This document shows positions 1-23,605 of a stretch of 64,000 bases of DNA, piece by piece. Position numbers and translations under genes: made by a program. The stretch covers positions 26,049,786 through 26,113,785 of the forward strand of contig NC_135176.1 of assembly GCF_041146795.1 (NCBI RefSeq). Reading direction: 5' to 3'. Positions within the stretch are counted from its first letter, which is position 1. Every line of letters starts with the position of its first letter. Below the pieces are notes generated by a model. That model was not told where the DNA came from. It saw nothing but the letters and a program-made list of their open reading frames with translations, and did no database searches. The DNA is from Maylandia zebra (Eukaryota > Chordata > Actinopteri > Cichliformes > Cichlidae).

Positions 1-13056
<13,056 letters not shown>

Positions 13057-13520
13057 TAATTCGGTCGGTGACCGGGGGTTAGCCCGGGGCTGGGGGTGGG
13101 TGGCTGACAACCGAAGATCAGTTCTTGACACGTTTTCAAACAAAACGATCGCTGTCTTCGTGCCCTGCCTGCACTCAACACTGGTAATAATTTGTCATGC
13201 AGAGGCTGTCCATGAGCAGAACAAAAAAGGCAGTGTGTACACTGTACGCGATGCAGCTAGCTAACAAGCTACATTTGAAAAGCCACTCAGTTTGATTCCG
13301 AGCTCAGGACATGCTCACCGTGTTGCTTAATCTGTCCTCAAAAATAGACCTACCGCCTCCCGGCGACGGCAAGTCAAATCTCCCCCTGAGAAATCAGCCC
13401 GGCTTATTATAAACTCGGGGCGTTAATAAGCCACACAGCGCGATTAACAAACAGGTTGAGAAGCGGATCCAGCCAACAGCAAGCCAGCAGCTAAAGTAAA
13501 CAAGGATGTCCGGCCGTACC
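13057..13520 (-). promoter_or_regulatory. cbl: Probable cbl 5' UTR and GC-rich promoter
   Basis: The sequence just upstream of the cbl start is richer in G, C and CpG than the AT-rich introns around it. An open frame continues upstream of the chosen ATG to 13143, but the residues there do not resemble Cbl, so the ATG at 13056 is preferred. The transcription start is not determined. Confidence 0.45.
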
Positions 13521-13599
13521 TTCAAAGTAAAAGCACGGTCAACAAACACGCAGAACCTGGGAAAATTAAAACTGGCTTAACGTAAATTACCTGTAATAG

Positions 13600-13960
13600 A
13601 GCCAAATAGCCAAAGTTATAATAATTAACTGAAACTAAACTAAGAACTAAATCTAAATGTAAAAAAAATTAACTCAAAAAAACAAAACAAAACTAGACTA
13701 TGAGTCAACTGCTTTAAAAAAATGTTTTTACTGTAATATTCAGTTCACTATGATATATTAATTTTCCCTCAATCTTGCACCCCCCATATGCTTTCCACAT
13801 AATACTAATTAAAGAGACTGAAACAAAAAAACTAAAACTAAACATTTTTAGAAAAATAAAAAGCAAAAACGAAACAAGAAAAAATTGAAAATATAAATCA
13901 ATTATAACTCTGCTAACAGCTAAAATAGCATTTAAATTAAGCTGCTGTTTCAAGTAAATT
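13600..13960. repeat. A-rich low-complexity stretch with repeated AACTAAA units
   Basis: Repeated AACTAAA/AAACTAAA words within A-rich sequence between the cbl promoter and the alkbh4 3' end. It may be a degraded interspersed repeat. No termini were seen. Confidence 0.35.
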
Positions 13961-14209
13961 GCCATTTATTCAAAATCTTTAAAAAATACTGAGCTTACAA
14001 GTGATTTCAAAGGACTCATGAGCTGCAAAAAGAAATCCATAACTTTAACTGCTTTCTTTTAAAAATGTATTGTTTAGTAAAGTAATCTCTCCAGTGACAA
14101 TTCATTTCCCCCAACATGAAAAATGTTATTAGAAATTGCTCCAAACCCCAGCAGAAATAACAGTCTATTCAGGAAATACAGAAGACAATAATTCATTTGA
14201 CCCTGGCTT

Positions 14210-15574
14210 TTTATTGAAAAGTTCTCTCTTTTACAATATAATTTATTTTTTCCTTTAAATATCACAAAGTAAATCACTAAGCAGCAGCGGCACTACCAAT
14301 CCCTCTACATCCTGAACACAGTAACAATAAAGGTTTTGTCTTCATGTTTGTAGTCCTTAATCAAATTCATATGTTGCCAGCTGGATGAACCGGAGACGTG
14401 TTGTGAATACAGACATCTGTGACCACTGAAGCTAAATGTGTGGATAACGGCAGCAACCTCAAAAACACATTTAGAGAACTGAAAAATAAAAGCTTTGACA
14501 CCATTGCACATTTCCTGTTTCTTTTAAATAGACAATGACTTCAAGAAGAATGACTTGAACACAAAAACTTTGTAAAGGCAGTCAGTTTTGAGTGTGCGGG
14601 CCACATCCTGTTTGTAGTTCTCACTCTGTGTCTGAGAACTCATCGGGAACTGGACAAACTGGGTTTCCGAACAATGACTCGCAGCCACTGCTGATTCAAC
14701 AAAGCCAGATATTAAAGGGCAGCTATTGCACATGATTGTTTCAGGTGACAGATCTTTTGATTCACTTTTGCAATCAGATTTGTTTTTGTTTTAAGTCATA
14801 CTTTACTGTTAAATGTTTAACTTAACAATTACAACTGCAGTTCTGAAGGAGAGAAAAAAAAGCTTCAATCCCAACAAGTATATAATTCTCTATTCAGCTT
14901 GTCATCAAAGATTTGTCCTTATCATCACAACGTCAAAGATTAGGTTTGTGTCAGTCTCTCTCTACACACACACACACATATTTATATGTGTCAATAAAAG
15001 CTTCCACTTTTAAACATCTGTAATTTGAGACCGTCTATTTCCAAGAATGACAGAGACAGAAATGCAATTCAGTGCAACAATTCACTTTAAAGGCCATATT
15101 TAAAATTATTTTGACACAATAAAAATAATCAAGCTTACTAAATTATTATTATTATTAAGGTATCTACTCTGGCCATACCATTCACCAGATTTGAACCATT
15201 AAAGAGATGTGTAAGGCTGTGCTCTCCATCATCCAAACACTAAATAAGTGTGTATGTATATTTTCTCTCCATTTGTCATAAAACAAAAAGAAAATTGAAG
15301 TTTGTGGTGGAATAAAATAATGACATTGCAGCTATTTTAAAACAATTTCTCCCCAACATTTTTTCCAAAGCAATTTGACTTCAGCTTGGCTTCGCAGCAA
15401 AGCAGATGTTTAACTAATTAATGCACACAAGCCTCGTGAGCACTGCTCACTGTTTGGGGAGCTGGCACAGATCCAGCAAACAAGCCCTAGGGTGCCTTAA
15501 AGGACACATCTTCACAGTTTAAGACAAGTCCAAGTGATTTAGATTGCAGCTCCCTCTGGATCCATCAAATTAGA
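14210..15574 (-). other. alkbh4: Probable alkbh4 3' UTR
   Basis: Follows the alkbh4 stop on the minus strand with no convincing coding. AATAAA signals on the minus strand lie at 14210-14215 and 14242-14247, which would give a 3' UTR of about 1.35 kb. The exact cleavage site is unknown. Confidence 0.45.
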
Positions 15575-16120
15575 TTAAACCGGAGAGCCTTGGAAGTTCA
15601 AGGCGATATTCAACAGCTGGGCTCCGAGGTCTGCCTGCTGCCCTCCAGGCAGGAACTCTGCAGATAGCTCTCTGTAGGTGCTGCAGACTCTACGTATATG
15701 AATGTCCTTCCTGTGAATGGCGTGTTTCCATATATGCCGTGCCTCGCCGTATAAAACTACTAAACATCTGCGAGGAAGGTGCACAGCTACATGGACCTCC
15801 CCTGTTAGTCCCAGCTCTGGCAGGCCCAGCTCCAGAGACATGGTGAGTGTAGTGTCTGACAACATGTTAATGGTGACTAAGCGCTCCCCCCATAGCCAAG
15901 AATCGTCTAAGTGTGGATCAATGGCTGCACCTCGCTCAGGATGATAATCCAAGTTGCACTGCTCCACTGGCTGGAAGCCAGCTAGAGTTGATTCCTGATA
16001 CATCCGAAGCACAAGTTTATGGCTCAAAGCAGGGAGTCCACTGAAGCCACCCACACGCACTTTCTTTTTCTTGAAGTTCACCTTCGGGCCAAAGTCCTGC
16101 AACGATATTGGACTCCATTA

Positions 16121-16176
<56 letters not shown>

Positions 16177-19100
16177 CATACACACACACTTTCCATACTA
16201 CATATATCAAATAGAAGATAAGAATTTTCTAACCTATACATTTTTAAGTAGCAGAAAGCAATTCTGGTTATTTTATTAATATGATTATCAAAACTGAGAC
16301 CACAGTCCAAAATGATGCCAAGGTGCCTGACTTGTTCATTGTGTTTCAGAGAAAGGGATAATAAATATGAACAAATTTTCTCTGTCTCTGACTTTTTTGG
16401 ATTTTTCTATCTTGTCTCTATTCATTTCTAGAAAGATTCTAGACATCCACAAGTTAATGTCATCAACGTAGCTTCATAATTTGTGAACAGGTTTCAGAGG
16501 TGTCGAACTCCAGGCCTCGGGGGCCGGTGTCCTGCAGGTTTTAGATCTCACTCTGGGTCAACACACCTGAATCAAGTGATCAGTTCATTACCAGGGGCCC
16601 GTTCTTCGTACGTCGCTTACTACATCCAAGATCAAATGACACATCCAAGATCAAATCATCGCGCTAACCGTGAGCTCGCTAATCCGGTTCCCCGAACACA
16701 CCTGCTGTTGACGATTACTACAGCTGGACGCAGGAATGTGACATCACTGGGTGTCGTAAAAGGGGCTACGCATCGATAGTAGAAACATTGATCGGCAACC
16801 CGCTGATTGGTCGGCGAAAATGTCGAAGGGGCGTGCTCGGTATTTTCCGGCAGCAGAGCAAGAACTCATGAGTGAGGGATTTCAGGAGTTTCAGAGTTTA
16901 ATGAAAACGCAAGAGAACACTGCAAAGGCTGCAAAAGCAAGGAGAGAGGGGCTGGCAGAAAGTTGCTGACAAATCAAACTCGTAGGTAATTTAATAATAA
17001 TAATAATAATGGATTGGGTTTATATAGCGCTTTCCAAGGCACCCAAAGCGCTTTACGATACCACTATTCATTCACTCCCACATTCACACACTGGTGGAGG
17101 CAGCTACGGTTGTAGCCAGGCTGCCATATCGCGCCATCGGCCCCTCTGGCCAACACCAGTAGGCGGTAGGGTAGATCTATCATATGACACTATATTGTCC
17201 AATATCATATGGCATTATATTATATTATAATATGTTATATTATATCCCCTTTCACATTAGAGCCACAACAGGACCCACAAGAAAATGGGAACAAGTAAAA
17301 GTGGAATACAGGAGTATTCTACAGAATGGTAATATTTATCTCTTAGATTGCTTTGCGTCTCTTGGCAAGGTAATACTGGCCTGTAATACTCTGTTAGTTT
17401 GTTCATAACAGCAACCAAGAAAAGGGCAGAGGAAAAAAAGACAGGTGGGTGGTCCTGCACCCCCTCGTCAACAAGTTGGTTAAGTAAATAATACCCTCAC
17501 GGGAATATCGATATCTCTCTATGAGCACACTGTCGCGCTGAGGTAAAGGATCCTGTCTGTCCCGCAATATACGCTGAATTCTGAGGACTCTCCTTATCAA
17601 TCTTGCACCTTCCGCAATGGGTTGGTCGTGTATACGGACAGGACATGGCTGCGACAGGCTTCCCAAATCCACCTTCACTTTTATAGCCGTGGTCTCTCAT
17701 CTTGATTACACGAAGTAATTTACAATTACTACTCTGAAATATGAATTACATCTGTAATAATCACATACATGTAATAGAATGTTAATAGTTCATTTCCCTT
17801 TTTTAGGAAATGACCTGTATGTATCTGTGTGAAATCAATAAAAGGATCAAGTGCTGCATTATCTTTAGTTACATTGATAATATTTATTTATGGTGAAACA
17901 GTGGAGAAATATCGCTGTTGCTTTCGTATAAATGAAGCGGACATACCTGCGTGGCCGCGATCTAATCCTGTTTACATAAAGTAAACCTGCTCCCGAGCAG
18001 GTTTACGCTTACGGCTCTGTTGCTATGACAGCAAGTCCCGGATGAGCTTCGGGGAACCGACTGATCCAGGATCACGCGAAATCGTCAACAATCTAATCCG
18101 GCTAACCTACTTAGCGAGGTACGAAGAACGGGCCCCAGGCCTCTGGAGAACTTCAAGACATGTTGAGGAGGTAATTTAGCCATTTAAATCAGCTGTGTTG
18201 GATCAAGGACACATCTAAAACCTGCAGGACACCGGCCCTCGAGGCCTGGAGTTCGACACCTGTGAGTTAGATGATAAGGTTAAAAAGTAACCACTGACAG
18301 AATGTTTATTTCTGCAGTTCTAAAAATATTAACTGACACATAGAAACATTTACCCTTTAGTCATGATGAAACCCAATCGAGAAACTGAATCACGAAGCCT
18401 TTGAATTAAAATATCACGATCAACAATCAACAGTGTTGAAGGCAGCATGGAGAAGTATGACTCAAACTCTCTGTGAATCACTGTTGATGACCTGAGTAAA
18501 CTCGGACTGGCACTTACCGGTATATTGACTTTACAGCCCTGATAATCGCTTCTATAAATCATAGTCTAAACAAAAATGTTTTGTCTGTTTTTATTTGATA
18601 ACATGCTAACCTGTTTTCTTCGACCGGACTGCGACTCCTTCCACACATCCTGGTCCATCGCACATATGAGCTCCTTCTCTTCCTCTTCTGATATGAAGTT
18701 CTCCCACAGAAAGACCCCAGAAAAGGGGAAGGATGCAGCCTGGGCATCTTTTCCAACAGCGAGCCTCGACTGAGGATCGTAGAGGAAATGATGGACAATC
18801 TTCACAGAAAGATAGATAAATAGAAAAACATCGTTATTTATACAGTAACGCAAATGTATTCCTAGAATTATTATTATTTTGGCGATGAAATTGACAGTTT
18901 GTAGTGAATGCCTTTTTGTTATAATGACAAACGCTGTTGGTAGTGATGGCCCGCTTGAAGCTGACGCTCCGGAGCGTGTGTCGAAAAAAACAACACACTG
19001 GTTCAGAAGCACTGTGTCGAGGCTTGCTTCGTTTGGCAAAAGTCACGTGACCAGTGACGTCCGAAGCTTCATTACGCACGTAACTGCTTCGGTACCTGAT

Positions 19101-21639
19101 TCAAACGGATATAAGGAAGTGAATCATCCACGGGATTCGTGGAGTGTGTTGATGGTGACAGATAGCGACGAGGTGATCATTCCACTGACAGATATGGAGC
19201 CAGCGAGGAAGAGAGGACGTTCTGGCGTGTGGGAATATTTTGAGTTGATTTTGCTCAATTCATTTTATCTGCCGAAGTGAAAAACTTGAAATGTCCAAAA
19301 TCATGTTTTCATAATGTAAATATCATTACAGCATATGACTTTAGGAACACTTCCATGTGAATTAAAGCTAATGAAGACTACAAAAATGTATTTGACACTA
19401 TACGTACATTACATTGCTACACAGTTTAGAAAATCATTTTGTTTATTGTTTTTAGGTGATAGTCTGCAGGACCCAGGAATACCTGCATATCTACCAGCTT
19501 GCAGTGTGGTTCCTGCACTCCACAGCCTCTTCTGTTCCATGCAAGTGGATTTTCTCCAGGGCAGGAGAAACTATTTCTAAGAAAAGAAACAGACTCAGCC
19601 AGCGCACAGTAACACTAATCCTCTTTTTAAATTGTTAGAGATTTTCTACATTATACATTATAACCAAATCTCTATAATACAATATAATCAAGTAAGCCTT
19701 ATATTCTAACCAAGTAAGCCTTATATTCTAACCAAGTATGCCTTATATTTTGTGTGTTCATATATTTTCACATAACCAACCCTATTGTTGAAGAATCACC
19801 TAACCAAGTCTATTGTTAAAGGAAAACTGATGCATTCCTTACCTCAGTGTCTGAGATGTTTGACAGCATGATATAATGATGCATTCTTTTCCTTTAGTGT
19901 CTGTGATGTCAGATAAAGCATGATATACTTCTGTATTCTTATCCCAGTGTGTGAAAGATCAGATAAGCTGATTTAATGTTTAACCTCTTCCCTGACAGTT
20001 AAAAGAGGAAGTACTATGTAACCCATTTTTGCCTTATAAATAAAGCAAGCGAGCCTGTGCTCAGTGTGTGTGTCTTCTCAGAGGCATTCACCCGTGCGCA
20101 CGTTTTCTAATTACACTCTGAGTCGGTCTGCAGTTGTCTCATTTCTCTTACTTGTGTTTGAACAAATGTCTACCCCTGACATAAATGTAAATAACAAAAG
20201 GGCTACCTTACATAGATCATGTTTTTACTTTGCAAGTTCTTGATTAGGGGTGGGTTTTGATTATCGCTTTTCTGATTACAATCCATGCTAAATTGAATAA
20301 AGTGATATTGATTCATTAAAATCCCGTGTCGATTTGTAAATTAACGTTATTATGCCTGAAACGCCAGCATCTCAGGTTAAACCTCACAACATGTCGTCAA
20401 ACACCATACAGCTAAAACAGTAACTGGGAGCAGGTTTACGGATTCTGCATACAAACGTAAACACAGAGCGCGGACCCGACGCGTCAGAATCAGATTTTGA
20501 TGTGTCGTCGGGTCCGCGCTGTGTTTGCCTCTTTTTTTTTTTCGCTGGCTTCTGCAGCTGCAGGTTTCATAACTCTCTGTTTACATCTCTAATTAAGTCT
20601 AACATGTGTCAGCTTTCTTTTAACATATACAAAATTATGGATATATACTGTTAAATGATCAGAATTGTAATAGTTCTGACTGAGGCAAAACTTTCCAGAT
20701 TCCAATCAAATTGAATCGGATCCTGTATCGAATCAAAATGATTCTACAAATCAGTGACGATGCAGCCATACTCAGCCCCCTAAGCATTTTCCCTTTCCAG
20801 TTCACAATCAATCCCACCCCTAGGTCAAAAATATGTATAGGAATTGGCCTAATCTAATATTTTGTATGAACCTGTCAAGCTGTCCAGTGATTAAACGACA
20901 AGTAGATGGAGGCAGGACTTCACAGCAGGGGCATACTCCATAATATGCTGTGCATTCTCATATGTATATTATATATATTGCTCACTTATTGTATTTACCA
21001 ACATCAAGGAGTTATGAGCAAAGAAAGGCCACACCATAGTGCATGTTTAAATAGGGAAAGTTTATTGATCAAAATGTATTACGCAGATACGCATTACATT
21101 TTTTTCAGCCCCCCAATCGAGAAAACAAAACCAATTACATGTTCAAAGCAACGGAACGGTGGCCCAATATCAGAGAGAACTCCACTCTTGAGTGAGCAGT
21201 GATAATTGAGCAGTCCGTTTTATTTTGCAGATTCAAGCTGCTCTTCAAAATTTTCACCACCAGATGTCACCGGAGAGGACTGTGTTGAAAAGCTTCGAGT
21301 AATGAACCGTTTTTCAATACAAGCTTCAGTGCTTCGGAAAGCTTCATTTGGCCATCACTAGCTGTTGGCACACATTTATAACCGCAGTAATATCCCTTTA
21401 ATAAGGATGGAATGTCCTCAGAGGGCACCCGTAGCTTGTTGTGTGTGCGCTGCTGTTAGCAGTATTTGATTATTTTTTTAACTGTTATAAGCACAATATA
21501 TAAGTATTCTGTTGGAAAACAGTACCTTTGATTCACTCGCCTCCGGTTGTACTTTCTCTTTCAACCCTTCGCAAACGAGACACCGGCGGACACCTTTACA
21601 AGCGCATGAAGGCACGTCGTCACTGGTGTCGGGAGCCAT
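15575..21639 (-). CDS. alkbh4: Alkbh4, Fe(II)/2-oxoglutarate-dependent demethylase
   Basis: Member of the AlkB dioxygenase family. The mammalian protein is known to act on methylated actin and possibly DNA 6mA. Exons: 21526-21639, 18611-18799 and 15575-16096. All junctions are GT/AG and phase 0, giving 274 residues against about 302 in human. Exon 1 carries the family's N-terminal cysteine motif CACKGVRRCLVCEG. Exon 2 ends with SQSGRRKQ. Exon 3 holds the catalytic core: IDPHLDD supplies iron ligands His163 and Asp165, WKHAIH supplies the distal His (about 226), and RRVCSTYRELSAEF carries the 2-oxoglutarate-binding arginines. A second ATG lies one codon upstream (21642). It is head-to-head with lrwd1 and upstream of cbl on the same strand. 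Both introns are swollen by nested transposons. Confidence 0.95.
16122..16189. repeat. (TA)n microsatellite with CA tail
   Basis: About 25 TA units followed by TACA and CA units, starting about 26 bp past the 5' edge of alkbh4 exon 3, in intron 2. Confidence 0.95.
16819..16988 (+). pseudogene. Harbinger Myb/SANT-like protein, first-exon fragment
   Basis: Reads MSKGRARYFPAAEQELMSEG, then GFQEFQSLMKTQENTAKAAKAR, which resembles the Myb/SANT-like DNA-binding partner of Harbinger transposases. The frame stops at about 16966. A shifted frame there gives GWQKVADK, the usual family continuation, so one frameshift is likely. No downstream exons remain inside the element. Confidence 0.65.
16990..17260. 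repeat. Dispersed fish repeat inside the Harbinger element
   Basis: Contains the motif TATATAGCGCTTTCCAAGGC followed by an AAAGCGCTTTACGATACCA-type segment and 'CACACTGGTGGAGGCAGCTA'. This recurs widely in teleost genomes, by memory. A TAA trinucleotide run precedes it (16992-17009), and TAT-rich sequence follows. Confidence 0.55.
17403..17697 (-). pseudogene. Harbinger transposase, first-exon fragment
   Basis: The minus-strand frame contains RDRQDPLPQRDSVLIERYRY followed by SREGIIYLTNLLT. This matches the N-terminal part of Harbinger/HARBI1-like DDE nucleases (a position-specific RYRFSREGI-type motif). No DDE catalytic region was found in the window, so only the start of the gene is left. 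Confidence 0.65.
19195..19280 (+). pseudogene. hAT transposase N-terminal fragment (BED-finger start)
   Basis: The open frame from 19195 reads MEPARKRGRSGVWEYFELI and then stops. It matches the N-terminus of fish hAT transposases just before the BED zinc-finger cysteines. The cysteines themselves are absent. Confidence 0.6.
19456..19632 (+). pseudogene. hAT transposase C-terminal (hATC dimerisation) fragment
   Basis: The frame includes ASSVPCKWIFSRAGETISKK, then RNRLSQRTV and LFLN, the diagnostic end of hAT transposases. The coding is cut off at LFLN by the solo LTR. Beyond the LTR the target duplication and following bases restore the reading context. Confidence 0.75.
19628..20186. mobile_element. 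Solo LTR of an LTR retroelement
   Basis: LTR 19633-20181 (549 bp) starts TGTTAG and ends TGACA (TG...CA rule). It is flanked on both sides by the exact 5-bp duplication TAAAT (19628-19632, 20182-20186). A TATAAA/AATAAA-like stretch at about 20034-20045 fits a promoter or poly(A) region. A short tandem repeat of a CTAACCAAGTA-type unit lies at about 19690-19760. No internal retroelement genes are present. The family is undetermined. Confidence 0.8.
20245..20822. mobile_element. MITE with TAGGGGTGGG termini and central palindrome
   Basis: Begins TAGGGGTGGG and ends CCCACCCCTA, with subterminal GATT/AATC motifs also inverted. In its centre an inverted repeat (about 20461-20527) has arms sharing CGCGGACCCGACG around an AT-rich loop. 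No coding frame. No clean target duplication was found. It sits in the hAT element downstream of the solo LTR. Confidence 0.6.
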
Positions 21640-21796
21640 CATCCTGCATCTTCTTCTTGTGTCAGGAAGAGGCAGCAAACGAAAACATTTTTTATCGACA
21701 CCTAGCGGAGAATGCGGGTATTTTCAGGGTTTGAGAATTATCCAACCAAAGCTAAAAGAGGATGCAAATAAGAAAACACATTTCTGAATATAAAAA

Positions 21797-21798
<2 letters not shown>

Positions 21799-21886
<88 letters not shown>

Positions 21887-21906
21887 TCATATATATATAG
21901 AGAGAG
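21799..21906. repeat. (CA)n then (TA)n microsatellite
   Basis: About 33 CA units run directly into TA units and a short GA tail, between alkbh4 and lrwd1. Confidence 0.95.
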
Positions 21907-22679
21907 ATTGTTGATCGTGATATAAGGGTAAATGTCGGGAGTGGCTGCCTTAAAAATCTGCCCTCCAACTTTTATGTCCTTAAAATACTTGTAAAAACTG
22001 TTTGCTTGTTTGTCCAAAAGCCTCTTATTGCCTTTGTTTTCTTAGAACAGATAATGGTACAATAAATAATTTTAAAGTGTTTTTGCGGATATTTTGTTGA
22101 CTCCGTTAACATATAGGAGATTTTCATATACTTCAGTGCCACCCTGCCTAGACCTCTTGCCCCTCCTTGCCGTTCTGTTAAAGTCTTCATTGTTCATTGC
22201 TCTAAACTGGGAGTGCCAGAATGAATGCATTTCAGGGGCTACAGACAGCATAATCTACTCTTCAGTTCTAGACCCTTTCTTTTGAACCACATCCTGAAAA
22301 TGTTCTGAGTGGTGATTAACGGCACAACTTCAACTAAATCATTCAAAAATGACATGAATTTTACCTTTTTTGTTTTATCACATTGGAACTATACAAAAGC
22401 AGAAAATATTCAGATGATGGCTTTTTGGAATGAAATGTCAATACTATTTCACTTCTTTGTGATCCAAAGAACTTAAAATAACGTAATTTTAAATCAATGT
22501 CAATTTAATTTATACAGCACTTTTAATTACACTTAAACTCAATGTGCTTAACGTAAATGAAAAAGAATCATATTAATAAAAACTAAGTTATTGTACAATT
22601 GTCATAGGGTTAAGGTTAGTGCCTGGCAGGCAAAACCCAGGCTGTAAAAACAATTTCGTGTTTAAACCACGCCCACCGG

Positions 22680-22747
22680 ATATACGTAACATTTCCCCGG
22701 GAAAGCTCGGTTTCGGCAAGAGTGTTTTGAGTTCGCTCAAGTGTTTG
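22680..22747 (+). other. lrwd1: Probable lrwd1 5' non-coding exon end
   Basis: A GC-richer segment ends in TTTG followed by the strong donor GTAAGTGA at 22748. It lies upstream of the lrwd1 coding exon at 23606, whose acceptor (TTCCTGCAG) is only a few bases before the ATG, so a non-coding first exon is required. The 5' edge is not determined. Confidence 0.55.
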
Positions 22748-23605
22748 GTAAGTGATATTAATCACAGATATTGGCAAGTTTTAAGTTGTTTAATAATAAA
22801 ATCAAAACCACTAACGCTTGCTCTAATTAAGCCAATAATTGTTATTTGTGTTTGTAGCCGAGAAATATAAATATATAGAGATATATACGGCTGTCGGCAC
22901 TGCAACGTGGTTAGCTAGAAGAAACTCAAACTTATTCTCATATAACACTTTCTCATCTTCTTTAAGTGAAATATCCTTCCTCACCTTAGTATGTATGGAT
23001 CTATATATAGACGTTATGATAACGTTACTTAAAGGATAGCGCGTTATGAAATCGCATTTAGCCTGTTATTGTTGAATAGCCGCTAATTTATTGTAAACTG
23101 TTTTTGGAGGAAATCTTCCATTTCTTTAACAGATTCATCATGCTGAGGAGCTAGAGGGGATTTTAATTGCTAAATGGAAAAAATGCCAAAAAAGAGTAAT
23201 TAGATCAGCTAAAACAAGTGGAACAAGCTCAGTTGTAAACAATATCTGTGTAATAATATTAAACACAAATCTACTTTTCTAAGTCTTTGTCTGTACTACA
23301 GCGTTTCTCATCCACAGGAATTTTCATTGTTCTCGAGGCTGATCAGTGGTGTTGATTACTAATCAGGCCTTCTAAAGCAGTTACAGACCTTACCCTATTG
23401 TTTGTATCTAATTATATTCTTAAAGAGCTTTTACGGAGTTTCAGTCCTTGATGTAGTCAGTTTGTTTTGGCCATGTGGGCGGTGCTCTGGTTGTGTGATT
23501 AGAACAGGATTGACAATATAAACAAACTAGGAGGACACTTCTCTCAGCCCTAGCTTCAGTTTGCCATCTTCACTCCTGAATTGTGCTTCTTCCTGCAGAT
23601 AAGTG
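22748..23605 (+). other. lrwd1 intron without recognised features
   Basis: First intron, AT-rich. No exon or mobile element was recognised. Confidence 0.5.

Larger units (their letters stand above)
16592..18138. mobile_element. PIF/Harbinger element, internally deleted
   Basis: The element runs 16595-18135 (1541 bp). It has terminal inverted repeats starting GGGCCCGTTCTTCGTAC that continue imperfectly for about 26 bp, and a CAG duplication on both sides (16592-16594, 18136-18138), the 3-bp size typical of Harbinger. It carries the first exons of both expected genes, a Myb/SANT-like protein on plus and a DDE transposase on minus, but not the rest. A separate fish repeat lies between them. It is inserted inside the outer MITE. 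Confidence 0.85.
16498..18261. mobile_element. Inverted-repeat MITE (hAT-like) split by a Harbinger insertion
   Basis: The left end starts AGGTGTCGAACTCCAGGCCT, and the right end is its reverse complement, with matching subterminal CCGGTGTCCTGCAGGTTTTA. The two halves flank the Harbinger element at 16595-18135. Removing that insertion leaves about 220 bp of a palindromic MITE common in fish genomes. The hAT assignment is from memory, and I could not find a clean 8-bp target duplication. Located in alkbh4 intron 2. Confidence 0.75.
18933..21368. mobile_element. hAT transposon in alkbh4 intron 1, internally deleted
   Basis: The element runs 18941-21360 (2420 bp). It begins TAGTGATGGCC and ends GGCCATCACTA, and is flanked by an exact 8-bp GCTGTTGG duplication (18933-18940, 21361-21368). 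It retains the start of a BED-finger transposase gene near 19195 and its C-terminal dimerisation (hATC) end near 19500-19640, with most of the middle missing. A solo LTR (19633-20181) and a MITE (20245-20822) lie inside it. Confidence 0.9.

Noticed and set aside
18879-19280. 133-codon plus-strand frame as a host gene
   Set aside because: It covers the terminal repeat of the hAT element and the transposase N-terminus. Only the part from 19195 looks coding.
21724-22017. Frames through the CA/TA repeat at 21.8 kb and similar ones at 16.1, 57.5 and 59.5 kb
   Set aside because: Repetitive translations of microsatellites, not proteins.
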